From NCBI GenBank assembly GCA_016191995.1, contig JACPVA010000071.1, forward strand, positions 1 to 64,000: a stretch of 64,000 nucleotides of DNA, written 5' to 3'. Position 1 is the stretch's first letter, and each line of letters opens with the position of its first letter. This stretch comes from Burkholderiales bacterium. Its GTDB lineage: Bacteria > Pseudomonadota > Gammaproteobacteria > Burkholderiales > Burkholderiaceae_C. Made by a program: the position numbers and the translations under genes. A model generated the notes under the pieces. It did not search any database. It worked only from the letters and a program-made list of their open reading frames with translations, and had not been told where the DNA came from. Shown in pieces: positions 48,742 through 59,521 of this stretch.

Positions 48742-48840
48742 GTGCGCCTTCGTCGCGTGGAGCCTGCGTTTCGGACCGCTGCCGGCTCGCGTCGTGGGCC
48801 TGCCACTTGCCCTGCATCGATCCACCTCATGAGGAACGAG

Positions 48841-50586
<1,746 letters not shown>

Positions 50587-50591
50587 ACCCT

Positions 50592-50622
50592 CTCCCCGCG
50601 GGCCCGCACGGCCCGCGGGGAG
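50592..50622 (+). promoter_or_regulatory. intercistronic GC hairpin between toroid gene 1 and PEP-CTERM gene 1
   Basis: CTCCCCGCGGGCC-CGCAC-GGCCCGCGGGGAG forms a 13-bp perfect stem a few bases after the toroid stop. No T run follows, so it may act as an attenuator or mRNA stabiliser rather than a full terminator. The same element occurs at 53467-53493. Confidence 0.65.
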
Positions 50623-50659
50623 GCCAGGCCCCCTTCTTTCGCATCATCGGAGAACTCGC

Positions 50660-51397
50660 ATGAGAAACCTCACCAAAGCCCTGGGCGGACTGGTTGCCGC
50701 GATCGCGCTGGCGCTGCCGGCGCAGGCCGCGACCGTCTCGTTGACCGACCTGCTCGGTGGCGACAGCATCATCGCAGGCGACAAGCTTTTCGACAGCTGG
50801 TCGGTTGCGTACTACGACAGCAGCGATCCTTTGCGCACATTCGATTCCGACAACATCGACATCACCTCGCTCGACGATGGCGGCGACAACCCGGGTCCGG
50901 GTTTGAGTTTCGGCGTGTCGAACGGCGAACTGACCATCACCGGGGATGGCACCTACGCCTACGTCGACCTGACCTTGAGTTTCCGCGTCTCGGTGCTGCC
51001 CGGCGCGGGCAAGCTGATCAAGGACAACTCGCTGTCGCTGAGTGCCGGCTTGGTCACGAACGCGGGCGACAACGGCGTCTACATCAACGAGGTCATCGGA
51101 ACCTCGGAGGGCGGCGACGATCTCGGCGAGAAGGAGATCGAGTTCAGCTACCTGGATGGGTCGCTGGGAGGCTCGGGGCTGATCCTGAATCCTTTTGACT
51201 CTGCCACGTTTGCACCCCAAAGTGAGGTCTGGGTGACGAAGAACATTCTCGTCTGGGCCACGGGCGAAGACGAGACAGCCCAGCTCGCAGGCTTCGATCA
51301 GCGTTTCTCGCAGCAGTCGGTCCCCGAGCCCGGATCGCTGGCGCTGGTCGCGCTCGCGCTTGCCGGCCTCGGCATGGCTGCGCGCCGGCGCGGCTGA
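50660..51397 (+). CDS. PEP-CTERM sorting-domain protein 1
   Basis: 245 residues. The signal peptide is MRNLTKALGGLVAAIALALP, ending AQA. The mature part is acidic and beta-rich (SLTDLLGGDSIIAGDKLFDS, LSFRVSVLPGAGKLIKDNSL). The C-terminus is SVPEPGSLALVALALAGLGM then AARRRG, the exosortase recognition signal. An exosortase would remove the tail during export to the surface or matrix. It follows toroid gene 1 by 73 bp with a hairpin between, and has a close paralogue at 53533. Confidence 0.92.
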   Translation: MRNLTKALGGLVAAIALALPAQAATVSLTDLLGGDSIIAGDKLFDSWSVAYYDSSDPLRTFDSDNIDITSLDDGGDNPGPGLSFGVSNGELTITGDGTYAYVDLTLSFRVSVLPGAGKLIKDNSLSLSAGLVTNAGDNGVYINEVIGTSEGGDDLGEKEIEFSYLDGSLGGSGLILNPFDSATFAPQSEVWVTKNILVWATGEDETAQLAGFDQRFSQQSVPEPGSLALVALALAGLGMAARRRG

Positions 51398-51441
51398 GGC
51401 GCTCCACTTGCGGCGCGCCCGGTCGGCGCGCCGAGTTCCCC

Positions 51442-51480
51442 GACGGCGGCCCGCGTGGCCGCCGTCGTGCTTCTCGTCGA
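51442..51480 (+). terminator. terminator after PEP-CTERM gene 1
   Basis: GACGGCGGCC-CGCGT-GGCCGCCGTC is followed by GTGCTTCTCGTC. It has a ten-base-pair stem 44 bp after the stop and a weak T-containing tail. Confidence 0.6.
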
Positions 51481-51650
51481 CGACCCGCGGTCAGGTGCAG
51501 GCGTCCCTGCGCCCTGCCGTTGCGCAGCATGGCCGCACGAGCCCTGGCCGCCCGCACCTGTCCGGGGGATGTCGGCGCGCTTTACACATGACAAGCTCAC
51601 CGACAAGGCCGCTTCAACAAGGCATTGATCGCACTGAGGTTATTGGTCGC

Positions 51651-51664
51651 GGCACGCAATGTGC
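51651..51664 (+). promoter_or_regulatory. sigma-54 promoter of toroid gene 2
   Basis: CGGCACG-CAAT-GTGCT: GG at 51651-51652, ten bases, GC at 51663-51664. Same architecture as at 48728-48741, about 140 bp before the gene. Confidence 0.6.
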
Positions 51665-51804
51665 TTTGCAGTCTGCGAGACCTCTCGCAAGCGGACGCAA
51701 TCGGTCTGCGGCTGCGACGCGGAAGCGGCCCGCCTGCGCGGCCGACATGCTCGATTCGAGATCGGTCTTCGGCCCTTCCGAGATTGAACCGACGGAGAGA
51801 CACG

Positions 51805-53457
51805 ATGAGACACATCACTTCCCGACTCGTCCTGGCAGCGGCCCTCGCCGCCTGCGCGAGTGGCGCGCAGGCTGACTACGCCGCCTTCAAGGCCGACGTC
51901 AACGCCGCGATCGACGCCGGGCTGGCGTATTCGCGCGCCAACAGCTACTTCACCGCGATCGCACCCGGGTCCTACGGTCCGGGTAACGGACTTGCGCTGC
52001 TGACGCTGCTGGAAAAGGAGACCATCCCGGCGGGCTACAACGGCCTCGACGCGGGTGACAAGGTGCTGGCACAGAACGCCGCGTGCATCCTCATCGACAG
52101 TCCCACCTTCGGCGATCGAGGCGGCTTCTACTCGTACTACGACGGCCAGGTCCTGATGGGCCTGTCGGTCTACCTGGACACTGGCGGGCCGGACGAGCCC
52201 GCGGCGTCGGCCGGATTCAACTGCGCCGGCCGTTCGGCCCGGCAGACGATCGACAAGGTCGTCGATCGCGCCCTTCTGGCTCAGTCGCCCGAAGCGCCCG
52301 CCGCCTTCGGTCGAGGTGGTTACTGGGGCTACTCGGGCTACGGATACGACTCGTCGACGACGCAGTTCACGATCGCCGGGCTGGCAGCTGCCAAGGGCTT
52401 CTATGCTTCGCAGGGTGAATCCATCGACAAGAACCGGTTGCCGCTGATCACGGCCGCCCTCGACAAGACCTCGCTGGCCTATTCGTTGAACGGGAAGGCC
52501 AATGCCGGCGGGCAGTTCGATACCTGCGGCGCAGGCTGCTTCGGGCACGGATACCAGTCGAGCTACGGCGCCGGAAGCAACAGCTCGCAGCAGACTGCTT
52601 CGGGGACCTGGAACCAGCTCGCCGGGACGGGCAAGAACGTCAACGACGGGTCGATCCAGGGCTATCTGCGCTGGCTGCAAAATGCCTACAGCCACACGAC
52701 GAATATCCGACCTGATTCCTGGCCCGAGGCCTATTTCTACTACCTCTGGTCCTCGTCCAAGGCCTACAACATCATCCAGGGCGCCGGGGTCCCGCTGGCG
52801 GGCGGGAATATTGGCCCGGACGCCATGGGCACGCTGCCGGCCGTCGCGGGTCGCCAGGTGAACCGCGACCCGCTAGTCGACACCCGGCCACCGGCTCGCG
52901 GCGCTGGGGGCGCCGGCTACTACGCCGGAACGCCGACCGGCTGGTATTACGACTACGCGCATCGGCTGATGTCGCTGCAGAACGCCGCGGGTCTGTTCCC
53001 GAACCCGAACGGCACGTGGTCGATCTCGGCGGATCACTCCTACGCCATCCTGGTCCTGCAGCGCTCGATCGGTGGTGCCTGTACCGACAACGATCAGGAC
53101 GGCGTGTGCGACAGCGTCGACAACTGCCCGGCCACGCCCAACCCCGGCCAGGAAGACGCGGACGGCGACGGCGTCGGCGACGCCTGCGACAACTGCCGGG
53201 ATGTGCCCAACGCGGACCAGGCCGACACCGATGGCGACGGTACCGGCGACGCCTGCGAGCAGGCCCCGATCCCGCGCTGCGACGTCGACAAGGACGGCGA
53301 TATCGACAAGATCGACCTGAGTGCGATCAGCCGCGCCAGGGGCAAGACCGTGCCGCCGCTGGATCCGGCCTACGACGCGGACGGAAGCGGGACGATCACG
53401 CCGAACGACGTGAAGACCTGCATCCCGCAGTGCACGCGTCCGAACTGCGCGAGCTAG
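51805..53457 (+). CDS. secreted alpha/alpha-toroid-like protein with TSP3 and dockerin-like EF-hands, paralogue 2
   Basis: 550 residues from [20 protein letters not shown], a signal peptide ending GAQA. Helical repeats include [40 protein letters not shown] and [23 protein letters not shown]3 repeats follow ([34 protein letters not shown]). The two F-hands ([33 protein letters not shown]) and tail [12 protein letters not shown] are nearly identical to paralogue 1, although the toroid part has diverged strongly. That contrast suggests a conserved binding or sorting role for the tail. It is followed by PEP-CTERM gene 2. Confidence 0.8.
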   Translation: MRHITSRLVLAAALAACASGAQADYAAFKADVNAAIDAGLAYSRANSYFTAIAPGSYGPGNGLALLTLLEKETIPAGYNGLDAGDKVLAQNAACILIDSPTFGDRGGFYSYYDGQVLMGLSVYLDTGGPDEPAASAGFNCAGRSARQTIDKVVDRALLAQSPEAPAAFGRGGYWGYSGYGYDSSTTQFTIAGLAAAKGFYASQGESIDKNRLPLITAALDKTSLAYSLNGKANAGGQFDTCGAGCFGHGYQSSYGAGSNSSQQTASGTWNQLAGTGKNVNDGSIQGYLRWLQNAYSHTTNIRPDSWPEAYFYYLWSSSKAYNIIQGAGVPLAGGNIGPDAMGTLPAVAGRQVNRDPLVDTRPPARGAGGAGYYAGTPTGWYYDYAHRLMSLQNAAGLFPNPNGTWSISADHSYAILVLQRSIGGACTDNDQDGVCDSVDNCPATPNPGQEDADGDGVGDACDNCRDVPNADQADTDGDGTGDACEQAPIPRCDVDKDGDIDKIDLSAISRARGKTVPPLDPAYDADGSGTITPNDVKTCIPQCTRPNCAS

Positions 53458-53466
53458 CGACGCATC

Positions 53467-53493
53467 CCCCGCGGGCCCGGTGGGCCCGCGGGG
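53467..53493 (+). promoter_or_regulatory. intercistronic GC hairpin between toroid gene 2 and PEP-CTERM gene 2
   Basis: CCCCGCGGGCCC-GGT-GGGCCCGCGGGG has a 12-bp perfect stem a few bases past the toroid stop. It occupies the same place and has nearly the same stem sequence as the hairpin at 50592-50622. Confidence 0.65.
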
Positions 53494-53532
53494 AAACAGG
53501 ATCCCCGCCTCTTGACCTGCAGGAGAACCCGA

Positions 53533-54264
53533 ATGAAGACCGTGACCAAAGCCCTGGGCTCACTGGTGGCCGCGATCGCGCTGGCGCTGCCGGCGCAGGC
53601 CGATCCCGTTTCGTTGACCGACCTGCTCGGCGGCGACAGCATCATCGCAGGCGACAAGCTGTTCGACAGCTGGTCGGTCGCCTTCTACGGCAGCAGCGAT
53701 CCTTTGCGCACATTCGATTCCGACAACATCGGCGTCACCGCACTCAACGATGGCGGCGACGACCCGGGACCGGGGCTCAGTTTCGGCGTGTCGAACGGCG
53801 AACTTGACGTCGTCGGGGATAACCTCTTCGCCTATCTCGACCTGACCTTGAGTTTCCGCGTCTCGGTCCTGCCAGGCGCGGGCAAGCTGATCAAGGACAA
53901 CTCGCTCACGCTGACCGAGGGCCAAATCCAGGCGATTGGCGACAACGGCTTCTACATCCGCGAGACCATCGGCACGACGGAGGGCGACGACGACCTGGGC
54001 GACAAGGAGGTCGAATTCAGTTGGCTCGACGCATCGCTCGGCGGGACAGGCTTGACACGCAATCTCACGGATTCGGCCGACTTCGCGCCCCAGAACCAGA
54101 TCTGGGTCACGAAGAACATCTACGTCTGGGCTACGAGCGACCAGGAACTGGCGAGCCTGCGTGGCTTCGAGCAGCGCTTCTCACAGGTCCCCGAGCCCGG
54201 ATCGCTGGCGCTGGTCGCACTCGCGCTCGCCGGCCTCGGCGCCGCGGCGCGCCGCCGGCACTGA
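53533..54264 (+). CDS. PEP-CTERM sorting-domain protein 2
   Basis: 243 residues from MKTVTKALGSLVAAIALALP with AGGAGAA upstream; the track start 7 codons earlier lies over that site. It matches PEP-CTERM protein 1 almost throughout (SVSLTDLLGGDSIIAGDKLF, LSFRVSVLPGAGKLIKDNSL) and ends QVPEPGSLALVALALAGLGA and AARRRH. Conservation extends to the upstream hairpin, so the toroid and PEP-CTERM genes were duplicated as one cassette. Confidence 0.92.
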   Translation: MKTVTKALGSLVAAIALALPAQADPVSLTDLLGGDSIIAGDKLFDSWSVAFYGSSDPLRTFDSDNIGVTALNDGGDDPGPGLSFGVSNGELDVVGDNLFAYLDLTLSFRVSVLPGAGKLIKDNSLTLTEGQIQAIGDNGFYIRETIGTTEGDDDLGDKEVEFSWLDASLGGTGLTRNLTDSADFAPQNQIWVTKNIYVWATSDQELASLRGFEQRFSQVPEPGSLALVALALAGLGAAARRRH

Positions 54265-54310
54265 GGCAAACCCTGGCGCGCCCGATCGAGGGCGCGCCGC
54301 GTTCCCCGGA

Positions 54311-54340
54311 CGGCGGCCCGTTTGGCCGCCGACGCTTTTG
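54311..54340 (+). terminator. terminator after PEP-CTERM gene 2
   Basis: CGGCGGCC-CGTTT-GGCCGCCG followed by ACGCTTTTG. It is positioned 47 bp past the stop, as at the first cassette, but with a better T run. Confidence 0.7.
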
Positions 54341-54363
54341 TCGGCGGCGACGCAGCCGCTGAC

Positions 54364-54633
54364 TCAGCTCGCCGTCCACCCCGAGATCGCCACCACCGGC
54401 ACGATCGTCGTCTCGGCGTAGGGCTCGAACGGCGCCTGCAGGCGCCGCACCGTGTCGAGGTCCGGCGCCTCCATCAGCGTGTAGTTGTGCGACTGGTCGG
54501 CCGCCGCCCATTCGCCGAGCAGCTTCACGCCGGGCGGGATGGCGGCGTAGAAGGCCTTGGCCAGCGTCGCCATCTCGGCGAACTGCGCGGCGCTCAGGCC
54601 GCTGCGGGTGCGGTTGGTCAGCATGAACAGCAT
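54364..54633 (-). CDS. DUF3303-like small protein
   Basis: 89 residues from MLFMLTNRTRSGLSAAQFAE, chosen over the longer track start because the strand begins there. PPGVKLLGEWAAADQSHNYT and LMEAPDLDTVRRLQAPFEPY, ending ETTIVPVVAISGW, form a ferredoxin-like dimeric alpha/beta barrel pattern of the DUF3303 type. Function unknown. It is the only minus-strand gene among the toroid cassettes. The following 350 bp (54634-54987) hold no other gene. Confidence 0.65.
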   Translation of the reverse strand: MLFMLTNRTRSGLSAAQFAEMATLAKAFYAAIPPGVKLLGEWAAADQSHNYTLMEAPDLDTVRRLQAPFEPYAETTIVPVVAISGWTAS

Positions 54634-54987
54634 CGGCAACTCTCCTCGGCCCGTAGCAGGCTTGGCTCGGTGGCTCCATTGTCCCGCGCTGCAGCCCTGG
54701 GGCAAGTCGTGACGGCTTCAAGATTCGCAGCGGCACGACACCAGGCGCTGCAGCGCAGGCATGCAAGCGCCCGGCAGGCCTCGGCCGGATCTAGGCGCGC
54801 CACTCCGCCGGCATGTCTGGCCGTCGGCATGCACGATCGGCCAAGACAGGCGAACTTTCGTGGCTGGCTTGGCACAGCCCCCCGATTCGATGTTCCCTGA
54901 CTGCGGCCATTTCCTTATCATGACGGGCGCGAGGCTCGGCGAGCACCCGCGTTGAACATGCCACCTGGATTGACCGGAGGGAATCGA

Positions 54988-56670
54988 ATGCCCAGTTCAT
55001 CACGTCTCAGCCGCCGTGCGGCGTATGCGGCCGCGCTAGGTGTGGCTCTTGCCACTGGTGCGGGCACGGCGAGCGCGCTGACGCCGTTCCAGCAGGATGT
55101 CGCGACCGCGATCGACCGCGGGCTCGAGTGGCTTGCCGTAAACGGTGCCTTCAACAACCCGAGTTCTGCCGGCGACGCATCCGGGCTGCCGATGCTCGCA
55201 CTGCTCGAGAAGCGCCCCAGCGGCGATCCCAACGATCCTCCGCAGGGCTACATCGGCGCGAACGTGACGGACAAGGGGCGCCTGCAGGATGCCGCCCGCT
55301 ACATCCTGGACCGCGCCAACGAAACGAGCTTCTATGCCTACCGCGACGGCGCCTGGATGTTCGCATTGTCGGAGTATGGCCGCACCGGCGGGCCCGACAA
55401 GAGTACGCTGGCGCCGGGAAACGCGGACTACCAGACGATCAAGCAGGCGATGGATACCCTCGTCGATAGGGCACTGGCCAACCAGCGGTCGGCGGCCACG
55501 GGCTACGCCAACCCGGCGAATCAGGGTTACTGGTGTTATACGAATCCTGGCTGCGAGGACTCGTCGACGACCCAGTTCGCCGCTGCAGGGCTCGCGGCGG
55601 CCAAGACCTTCTACACCTCGGGGAAGAGTGCCGACCAGCCGTTCGCGGATCCGATCCGCGCGGCCCAGATCGACGCCGCGATGGCGATGACGAAGGCCGC
55701 CTACGAGCTCAATGCCGCCACGGGGTCCGACAACGCCGCCTGCAACGTGCTGACCGACACCGAACGGGGCCATGGCTACAACTCGTTCCCGACCTCCGGC
55801 TACAACCCGTCGCTGGCACAGACGGCTTCGGGCATCTACATCCAGCTCTTCGGCGGCGCCAACATCAACAGCCCGATGGTTCAGAGCTACCTGGAGTGGA
55901 TGCGCAATCGCTATCGTTGGCAGGATCTGGATAGTCTAGGCAACTACTGGTCCGGGCAGTCCTATTGGTATTACCTGTGGAGCTCGTTCAAGGGCATGGA
56001 ACTGCTCCGGAAGTCCGGGCTCCCGCCCGCTCCGGGCAATCTCAGCGCGGAGTCGCTCGGCAAGCTTGCGGCGGCGGATGCACCGGCCTGCATGGTGCGC
56101 CAGGAGAACAAGGACCCCGCGCTCGTCACACGTCCGGCCAGCTTCGGCGCAGGTGGCGCCGGGTTCTATGCCGGCTCGCCCGTCGGCCAGTATTTCGACT
56201 ATGCGCACCAGATCCTGACCCACCAGTGCTACGACGGCAGCCTGCCGATCGCCGGCACGGATGGCCGCTTCGCATGCAACAGCGCTCCTGGGCGCTGGAA
56301 TGACTACTCGGCGCAGTCCTACGCGCTGTTGGTCCTGCAACGATCGGTCGGCGGCGGATGCGTCGACACGGATCGCGATGGGGTCTGCGACGTCGACGAC
56401 AACTGCCCCGCGAAAGCCAATCCGGACCAGAAGGACAGCGACGGGGATGGCATCGGCGACGTCTGCGATCAGGTCAGTGTCGCGCGCTGCGACGTCGACA
56501 GGGACGGTGATGTCGACAACAACGACCTCAACCAGATCAGCCGTGCCCGTGGCCAACGCGCTCGGGGCTCCGACGACCCGCGCGATGGCGACGGCGACGG
56601 CAGGATCACCTACAACGACGTCACGGTCTGCAAGGGCCAGTGCACGCGGACCTATTGCGCGGTCCAGTAG
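54988..56670 (+). CDS. secreted alpha/alpha-toroid-like protein with TSP3 and dockerin-like EF-hands, paralogue 3
   Basis: 560 residues from MPSSSRLSRRAAYAAALGVA with GGAGGGAAT upstream. The signal peptide ends TASA. The toroid part is very close to paralogue 1 ([40 protein letters not shown]). TSP3 repeats (DTDRDGVCDVDDNCPAKANP) and two F-hands (DVDRDGDVDNNDLNQISRAR, DGDGDGRITYNDV) follow, and the tail CKGQCTRTYCAVQ keeps the three Cys spacing. Unlike the other two it has no PEP-CTERM gene after it and no clear sigma-54 site. Confidence 0.8.
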   Translation: MPSSSRLSRRAAYAAALGVALATGAGTASALTPFQQDVATAIDRGLEWLAVNGAFNNPSSAGDASGLPMLALLEKRPSGDPNDPPQGYIGANVTDKGRLQDAARYILDRANETSFYAYRDGAWMFALSEYGRTGGPDKSTLAPGNADYQTIKQAMDTLVDRALANQRSAATGYANPANQGYWCYTNPGCEDSSTTQFAAAGLAAAKTFYTSGKSADQPFADPIRAAQIDAAMAMTKAAYELNAATGSDNAACNVLTDTERGHGYNSFPTSGYNPSLAQTASGIYIQLFGGANINSPMVQSYLEWMRNRYRWQDLDSLGNYWSGQSYWYYLWSSFKGMELLRKSGLPPAPGNLSAESLGKLAAADAPACMVRQENKDPALVTRPASFGAGGAGFYAGSPVGQYFDYAHQILTHQCYDGSLPIAGTDGRFACNSAPGRWNDYSAQSYALLVLQRSVGGGCVDTDRDGVCDVDDNCPAKANPDQKDSDGDGIGDVCDQVSVARCDVDRDGDVDNNDLNQISRARGQRARGSDDPRDGDGDGRITYNDVTVCKGQCTRTYCAVQ

Positions 56671-57213
56671 TACGCCTGACCCGCATCGGCTCGGCAGGCT
56701 CGGCGCAGTCCTGCCGGGCCCGCGCGGCGCTCACAAGGGCCCGTTGTCGGGACGCGGCCGGGTACTAGGTGCGCTGCGCGTGTTCAGCCGGCCTCGGCCT
56801 CCCGCCGACGACCCGCTGGCAATGGCGGTCGAGTGGCGCCGACATCGGTGCCAGACCGCTGCGGTCCCCGCCGAGGCCGACCGTGCCCCGACCCTTTCGC
56901 GTCATGCACGGTTCGCGCCGGCGCCGTAACCCGGTGCCCGCGCTCCCGCCCCTGCATGACGTATCGTGTACGGTTGTCGCGAGGGCTGAACTCGCGTCCA
57001 GGTCAATGCGTCCATCTGCGAACCTGCCTGCCGGTTTCGCCTGACGATCGCCCACCGCGGGTGGTCGAGGCCGCATCAGGGAAGCGGACGACATGAACGG
57101 TCTCCTGGCCAGTTTCGTGATGGATGCCCGTCGACGATTCATGCGATGCAGATACCGTACGCCGTGCAACGTACACCGTGCCCGATCGACAACTGCCCAC
57201 AGGAGCGGATGCA
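56671..57213. other. intergenic region before the radical SAM operon
   Basis: No supported gene. It should contain the end of toroid transcript 3 and the promoter of the radical SAM operon. The only structured element is a pair of 12-bp direct repeats near its end (57156-57181). Confidence 0.4.
57156..57181 (+). repeat. direct repeat upstream of the radical SAM operon
   Basis: CGTACGCCGTGC and CGTACACCGTGC are separated by two bases, with one mismatch. They lie 33-58 bp before the radical SAM ATG and are a possible operator for a dimeric or tandem-binding regulator. Confidence 0.45.
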
Positions 57214-58452
57214 ATGACCTCGTTGACCGGCTCGCCGGCGCTCAAAGTCCAGGTGATGTGCGAAGGCATCCGCTATACGCCGGCGCTGGCCGCGGCGGCG
57301 GCGCACTCGATGCCGAACTACTACCCCTACCGCTTCAAGGAGGGCGAGCCGGACCCGACCGGGCGCGGCATCGCCACCATCCCCTACCTGATCAACCTCG
57401 GCGACGGCACCGAGATCCGCATCCTCGGCAACGGCGACTCGCCGTGGCATGTCGAGGGCAGCCGCGACGCCGGCTACCGTCTGGTCGACGACCGCGACGG
57501 CCGCAGCCTGCCGGTTGCGTTCGAGCCGCTGCGGCCCTGGCAGTCGGGCCAGACCCGCGATGGCATGCCCTACGCGCAGGCCGGGGTGTCGACGCACGGC
57601 GACATGCTGGTCGTCAACGTCGCCCCGGGCTGCGAGTATTTCCTGCACAAGCACGACGGCCGGTCGATGCGCTGCAGCTTCTGCGCCTACGGCGCGCCTG
57701 ACGAGCGCACCAAGCACCTGGGGCAGGTGACCGGGCAGGTCCAGATCCCGCAGGCCACGCTGGAGCGCATGGCCGAGGCGATGGACGCGGTGATCGAGCA
57801 GGCCGGGGTGCGACATATCTACCTCGTCGGCGGCTCGCTGACCGACTGGCGTGCCGAGGGCGAGCGCTTCCTGCAGCTGGCGCGCTTCGTCAGGCAGGCC
57901 AACCGGCGCCGCATCCCGGTGGCGCTAGGCTCGGGCGCGCTGCCCGACGACCAGCTGGCGCAGTTTCACGCCGAGGGACTGGTCGAGCATGTCTGCTTCA
58001 ACCTCGAGATGTGGTCCGAGCCTCTCTTCAGCCGCATCTGCCCCGGCAAGGCGCGTTATGTCGGTTACGAGCGCTGGATCGCCTCGCTCGAGACCGCGGT
58101 GCGCCTTTGGGGGCGCGGCAACGTCTACTCGGCGATGGTCGCCGGCATCGAGCTCGACCCCGAGCACGGGCTGGAGTGGCAGGACGCCGCGCGCATCGCG
58201 CTGCAAGGCGCCGAGGACCTGTGCCGGCGCGGCATCGTCCCGATCTATTCGCTGGTCTGGCCGTCGGGCGGGCGCCAGCGCCCCGACTATCACGAACGCA
58301 TCCGCGCCTATTTCGAGACCCTGACCGAAGGCTACGCTGAAATCCGCCGCCGCCACGATCTCGCGGTGGCCGACAGCTTCATGTGCCACCGCTGCGCCTA
58401 CATGCAGCTCGAATGCGACGTCGACCGCGTCGCCGAGGCGACGGCGGCATGA
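57214..58452 (+). CDS. radical SAM protein with an atypical CX13CX2C motif
   Basis: 412 residues from MTSLTGSPALKVQVMCEGIR, with AGGAG eight bases upstream. The cluster motif is CEYFLHKHDGRSMRCSFC (Cys 140, 154, 157), not the common CX3CX2C. A TIM-barrel follows: GVRHIYLVGGSLTDW, RRIPVALGSGALPDD, EHVCFNLEMWSEPLFSRICP, MVAGIELDPEHGLEW and IVPIYSLVWPSGG. An N-terminal domain of about 130 residues precedes the Cys motif. The end has three more Cys (FMCHRCAYMQLEC) that could hold a second cluster. It is the first gene of an operon with a methyltransferase. Substrate unknown. Confidence 0.8.
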   Translation: MTSLTGSPALKVQVMCEGIRYTPALAAAAAHSMPNYYPYRFKEGEPDPTGRGIATIPYLINLGDGTEIRILGNGDSPWHVEGSRDAGYRLVDDRDGRSLPVAFEPLRPWQSGQTRDGMPYAQAGVSTHGDMLVVNVAPGCEYFLHKHDGRSMRCSFCAYGAPDERTKHLGQVTGQVQIPQATLERMAEAMDAVIEQAGVRHIYLVGGSLTDWRAEGERFLQLARFVRQANRRRIPVALGSGALPDDQLAQFHAEGLVEHVCFNLEMWSEPLFSRICPGKARYVGYERWIASLETAVRLWGRGNVYSAMVAGIELDPEHGLEWQDAARIALQGAEDLCRRGIVPIYSLVWPSGGRQRPDYHERIRAYFETLTEGYAEIRRRHDLAVADSFMCHRCAYMQLECDVDRVAEATAA

Positions 58453-58510
58453 ACCGACACCGGACCCGATTCCAGCGCGCGAGCCAGCCCGTGAGACGCG
58501 GGGTGCAGCC

Positions 58511-59521
58511 ATGAATGCGCCGGCCGCCCTGCCCGACCCGGGCGCGATCATGCGGCTGAGCACCGCGTTCTGGGACAGCCAGACGCTGCTGACCGCCGCC
58601 CGCCTGAGGCTCTTCGACACGCTGGCCGACGGCGCGCGCGGTGCGGACGAGGTGGCGGCGGCGCTCGGGCTCGATGCGCGCGCGACCGCGCTGCTGATGC
58701 GCGCGCTCGCCGGGCTCGGCCTGCTGCGGCCCGAGGGCGATCGCTTCGCCAACACGCCCGAGGCGGCGACCTTCCTCGTCAGCCGCAGCCCGGGCTACAT
58801 GGGCAACGTGATCCGCTACAGCGACCAGCTCTACGCCACCTGGGGCGAGCTGGAACAGGCGCTGCGCAGCGGCCGCCCGGCGCTGGCGGCGCAGACCTAT
58901 CTCGGCGACGATCCGGCGCGAACGCGCGCCTTCGTCGTCGCGATGCACGAGCGCGCGCAGGGTATCGCGCGCGCGCTGGTCGGCGTGCTCGACCTCGCGG
59001 GGCGGCGGTCGATGCTCGATGTCGGCGGCGGCCCCGGCACCTATTCGGTGCTGCTGACCGCGCGTTTTCCGGGGCTGCGCGCCGAGGTCGTCGAGCTGCC
59101 GGGTGTGGCCGCGGTGGCGCGCGAGCTCGTCGCCGAGGCCGGCGCCGCCGACCGCGTCGCGGTGCGCGACGGCGACTACCGCAGCGCGGACTTCGGCCAT
59201 GGCCACGACGTGGTGCTGATGTCGGGCATGTTCCACCGCGAGACGCCGGCGGCCTGCCGCGACCTGATCGCGCGCGCCGCGGCCTGCCTGGCGCCGGGCG
59301 GGCTGCTCGTCGTCAGCGACGTCTTCACCGACGAGGGCGGCGCCACGCCGGCGTTCGCGGCGCTGTTCGGGCTGAACATGATGCTGACCGCGCCCGACGG
59401 CGGGGTGCACGCCGACGCCGACGTGCGGCGCTGGATGGAGGCCGCCGGGCTGCGCGACATGCGCGTGCAGCCGCTGCCGCCGCCGATGCCGCATCGCGTC
59501 GTGACGGGGGTCAGGCGGTGA
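58511..59521 (+). CDS. SAM-dependent O-methyltransferase family protein
   Basis: 336 residues. A winged-helix dimerisation domain (TAARLRLFDTLADGARGADE, LGLDARATALLMRALAGLGL) is followed by the catalytic domain with SAM motif SMLDVGGGPGTYSVLLTARF, VVLMSGMFHRETPAACRDLI and GGLLVVSDVFTDE. This is the plant/fungal OMT and hydroxyneurosporene/acetylserotonin-type fold. The stop overlaps the next start as GTGA, so it is one operon with the YdjY-domain gene. The methyl acceptor is not known. Confidence 0.85.
   Translation: MNAPAALPDPGAIMRLSTAFWDSQTLLTAARLRLFDTLADGARGADEVAAALGLDARATALLMRALAGLGLLRPEGDRFANTPEAATFLVSRSPGYMGNVIRYSDQLYATWGELEQALRSGRPALAAQTYLGDDPARTRAFVVAMHERAQGIARALVGVLDLAGRRSMLDVGGGPGTYSVLLTARFPGLRAEVVELPGVAAVARELVAEAGAADRVAVRDGDYRSADFGHGHDVVLMSGMFHRETPAACRDLIARAAACLAPGGLLVVSDVFTDEGGATPAFAALFGLNMMLTAPDGGVHADADVRRWMEAAGLRDMRVQPLPPPMPHRVVTGVRR

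Noticed and set aside
54871-54886. Possible sigma-54 promoter TGGCACAGCCCCCCG before toroid gene 3
   Set aside because: The -24 part fits, but the -12 GC is absent at the required ten-base spacing.
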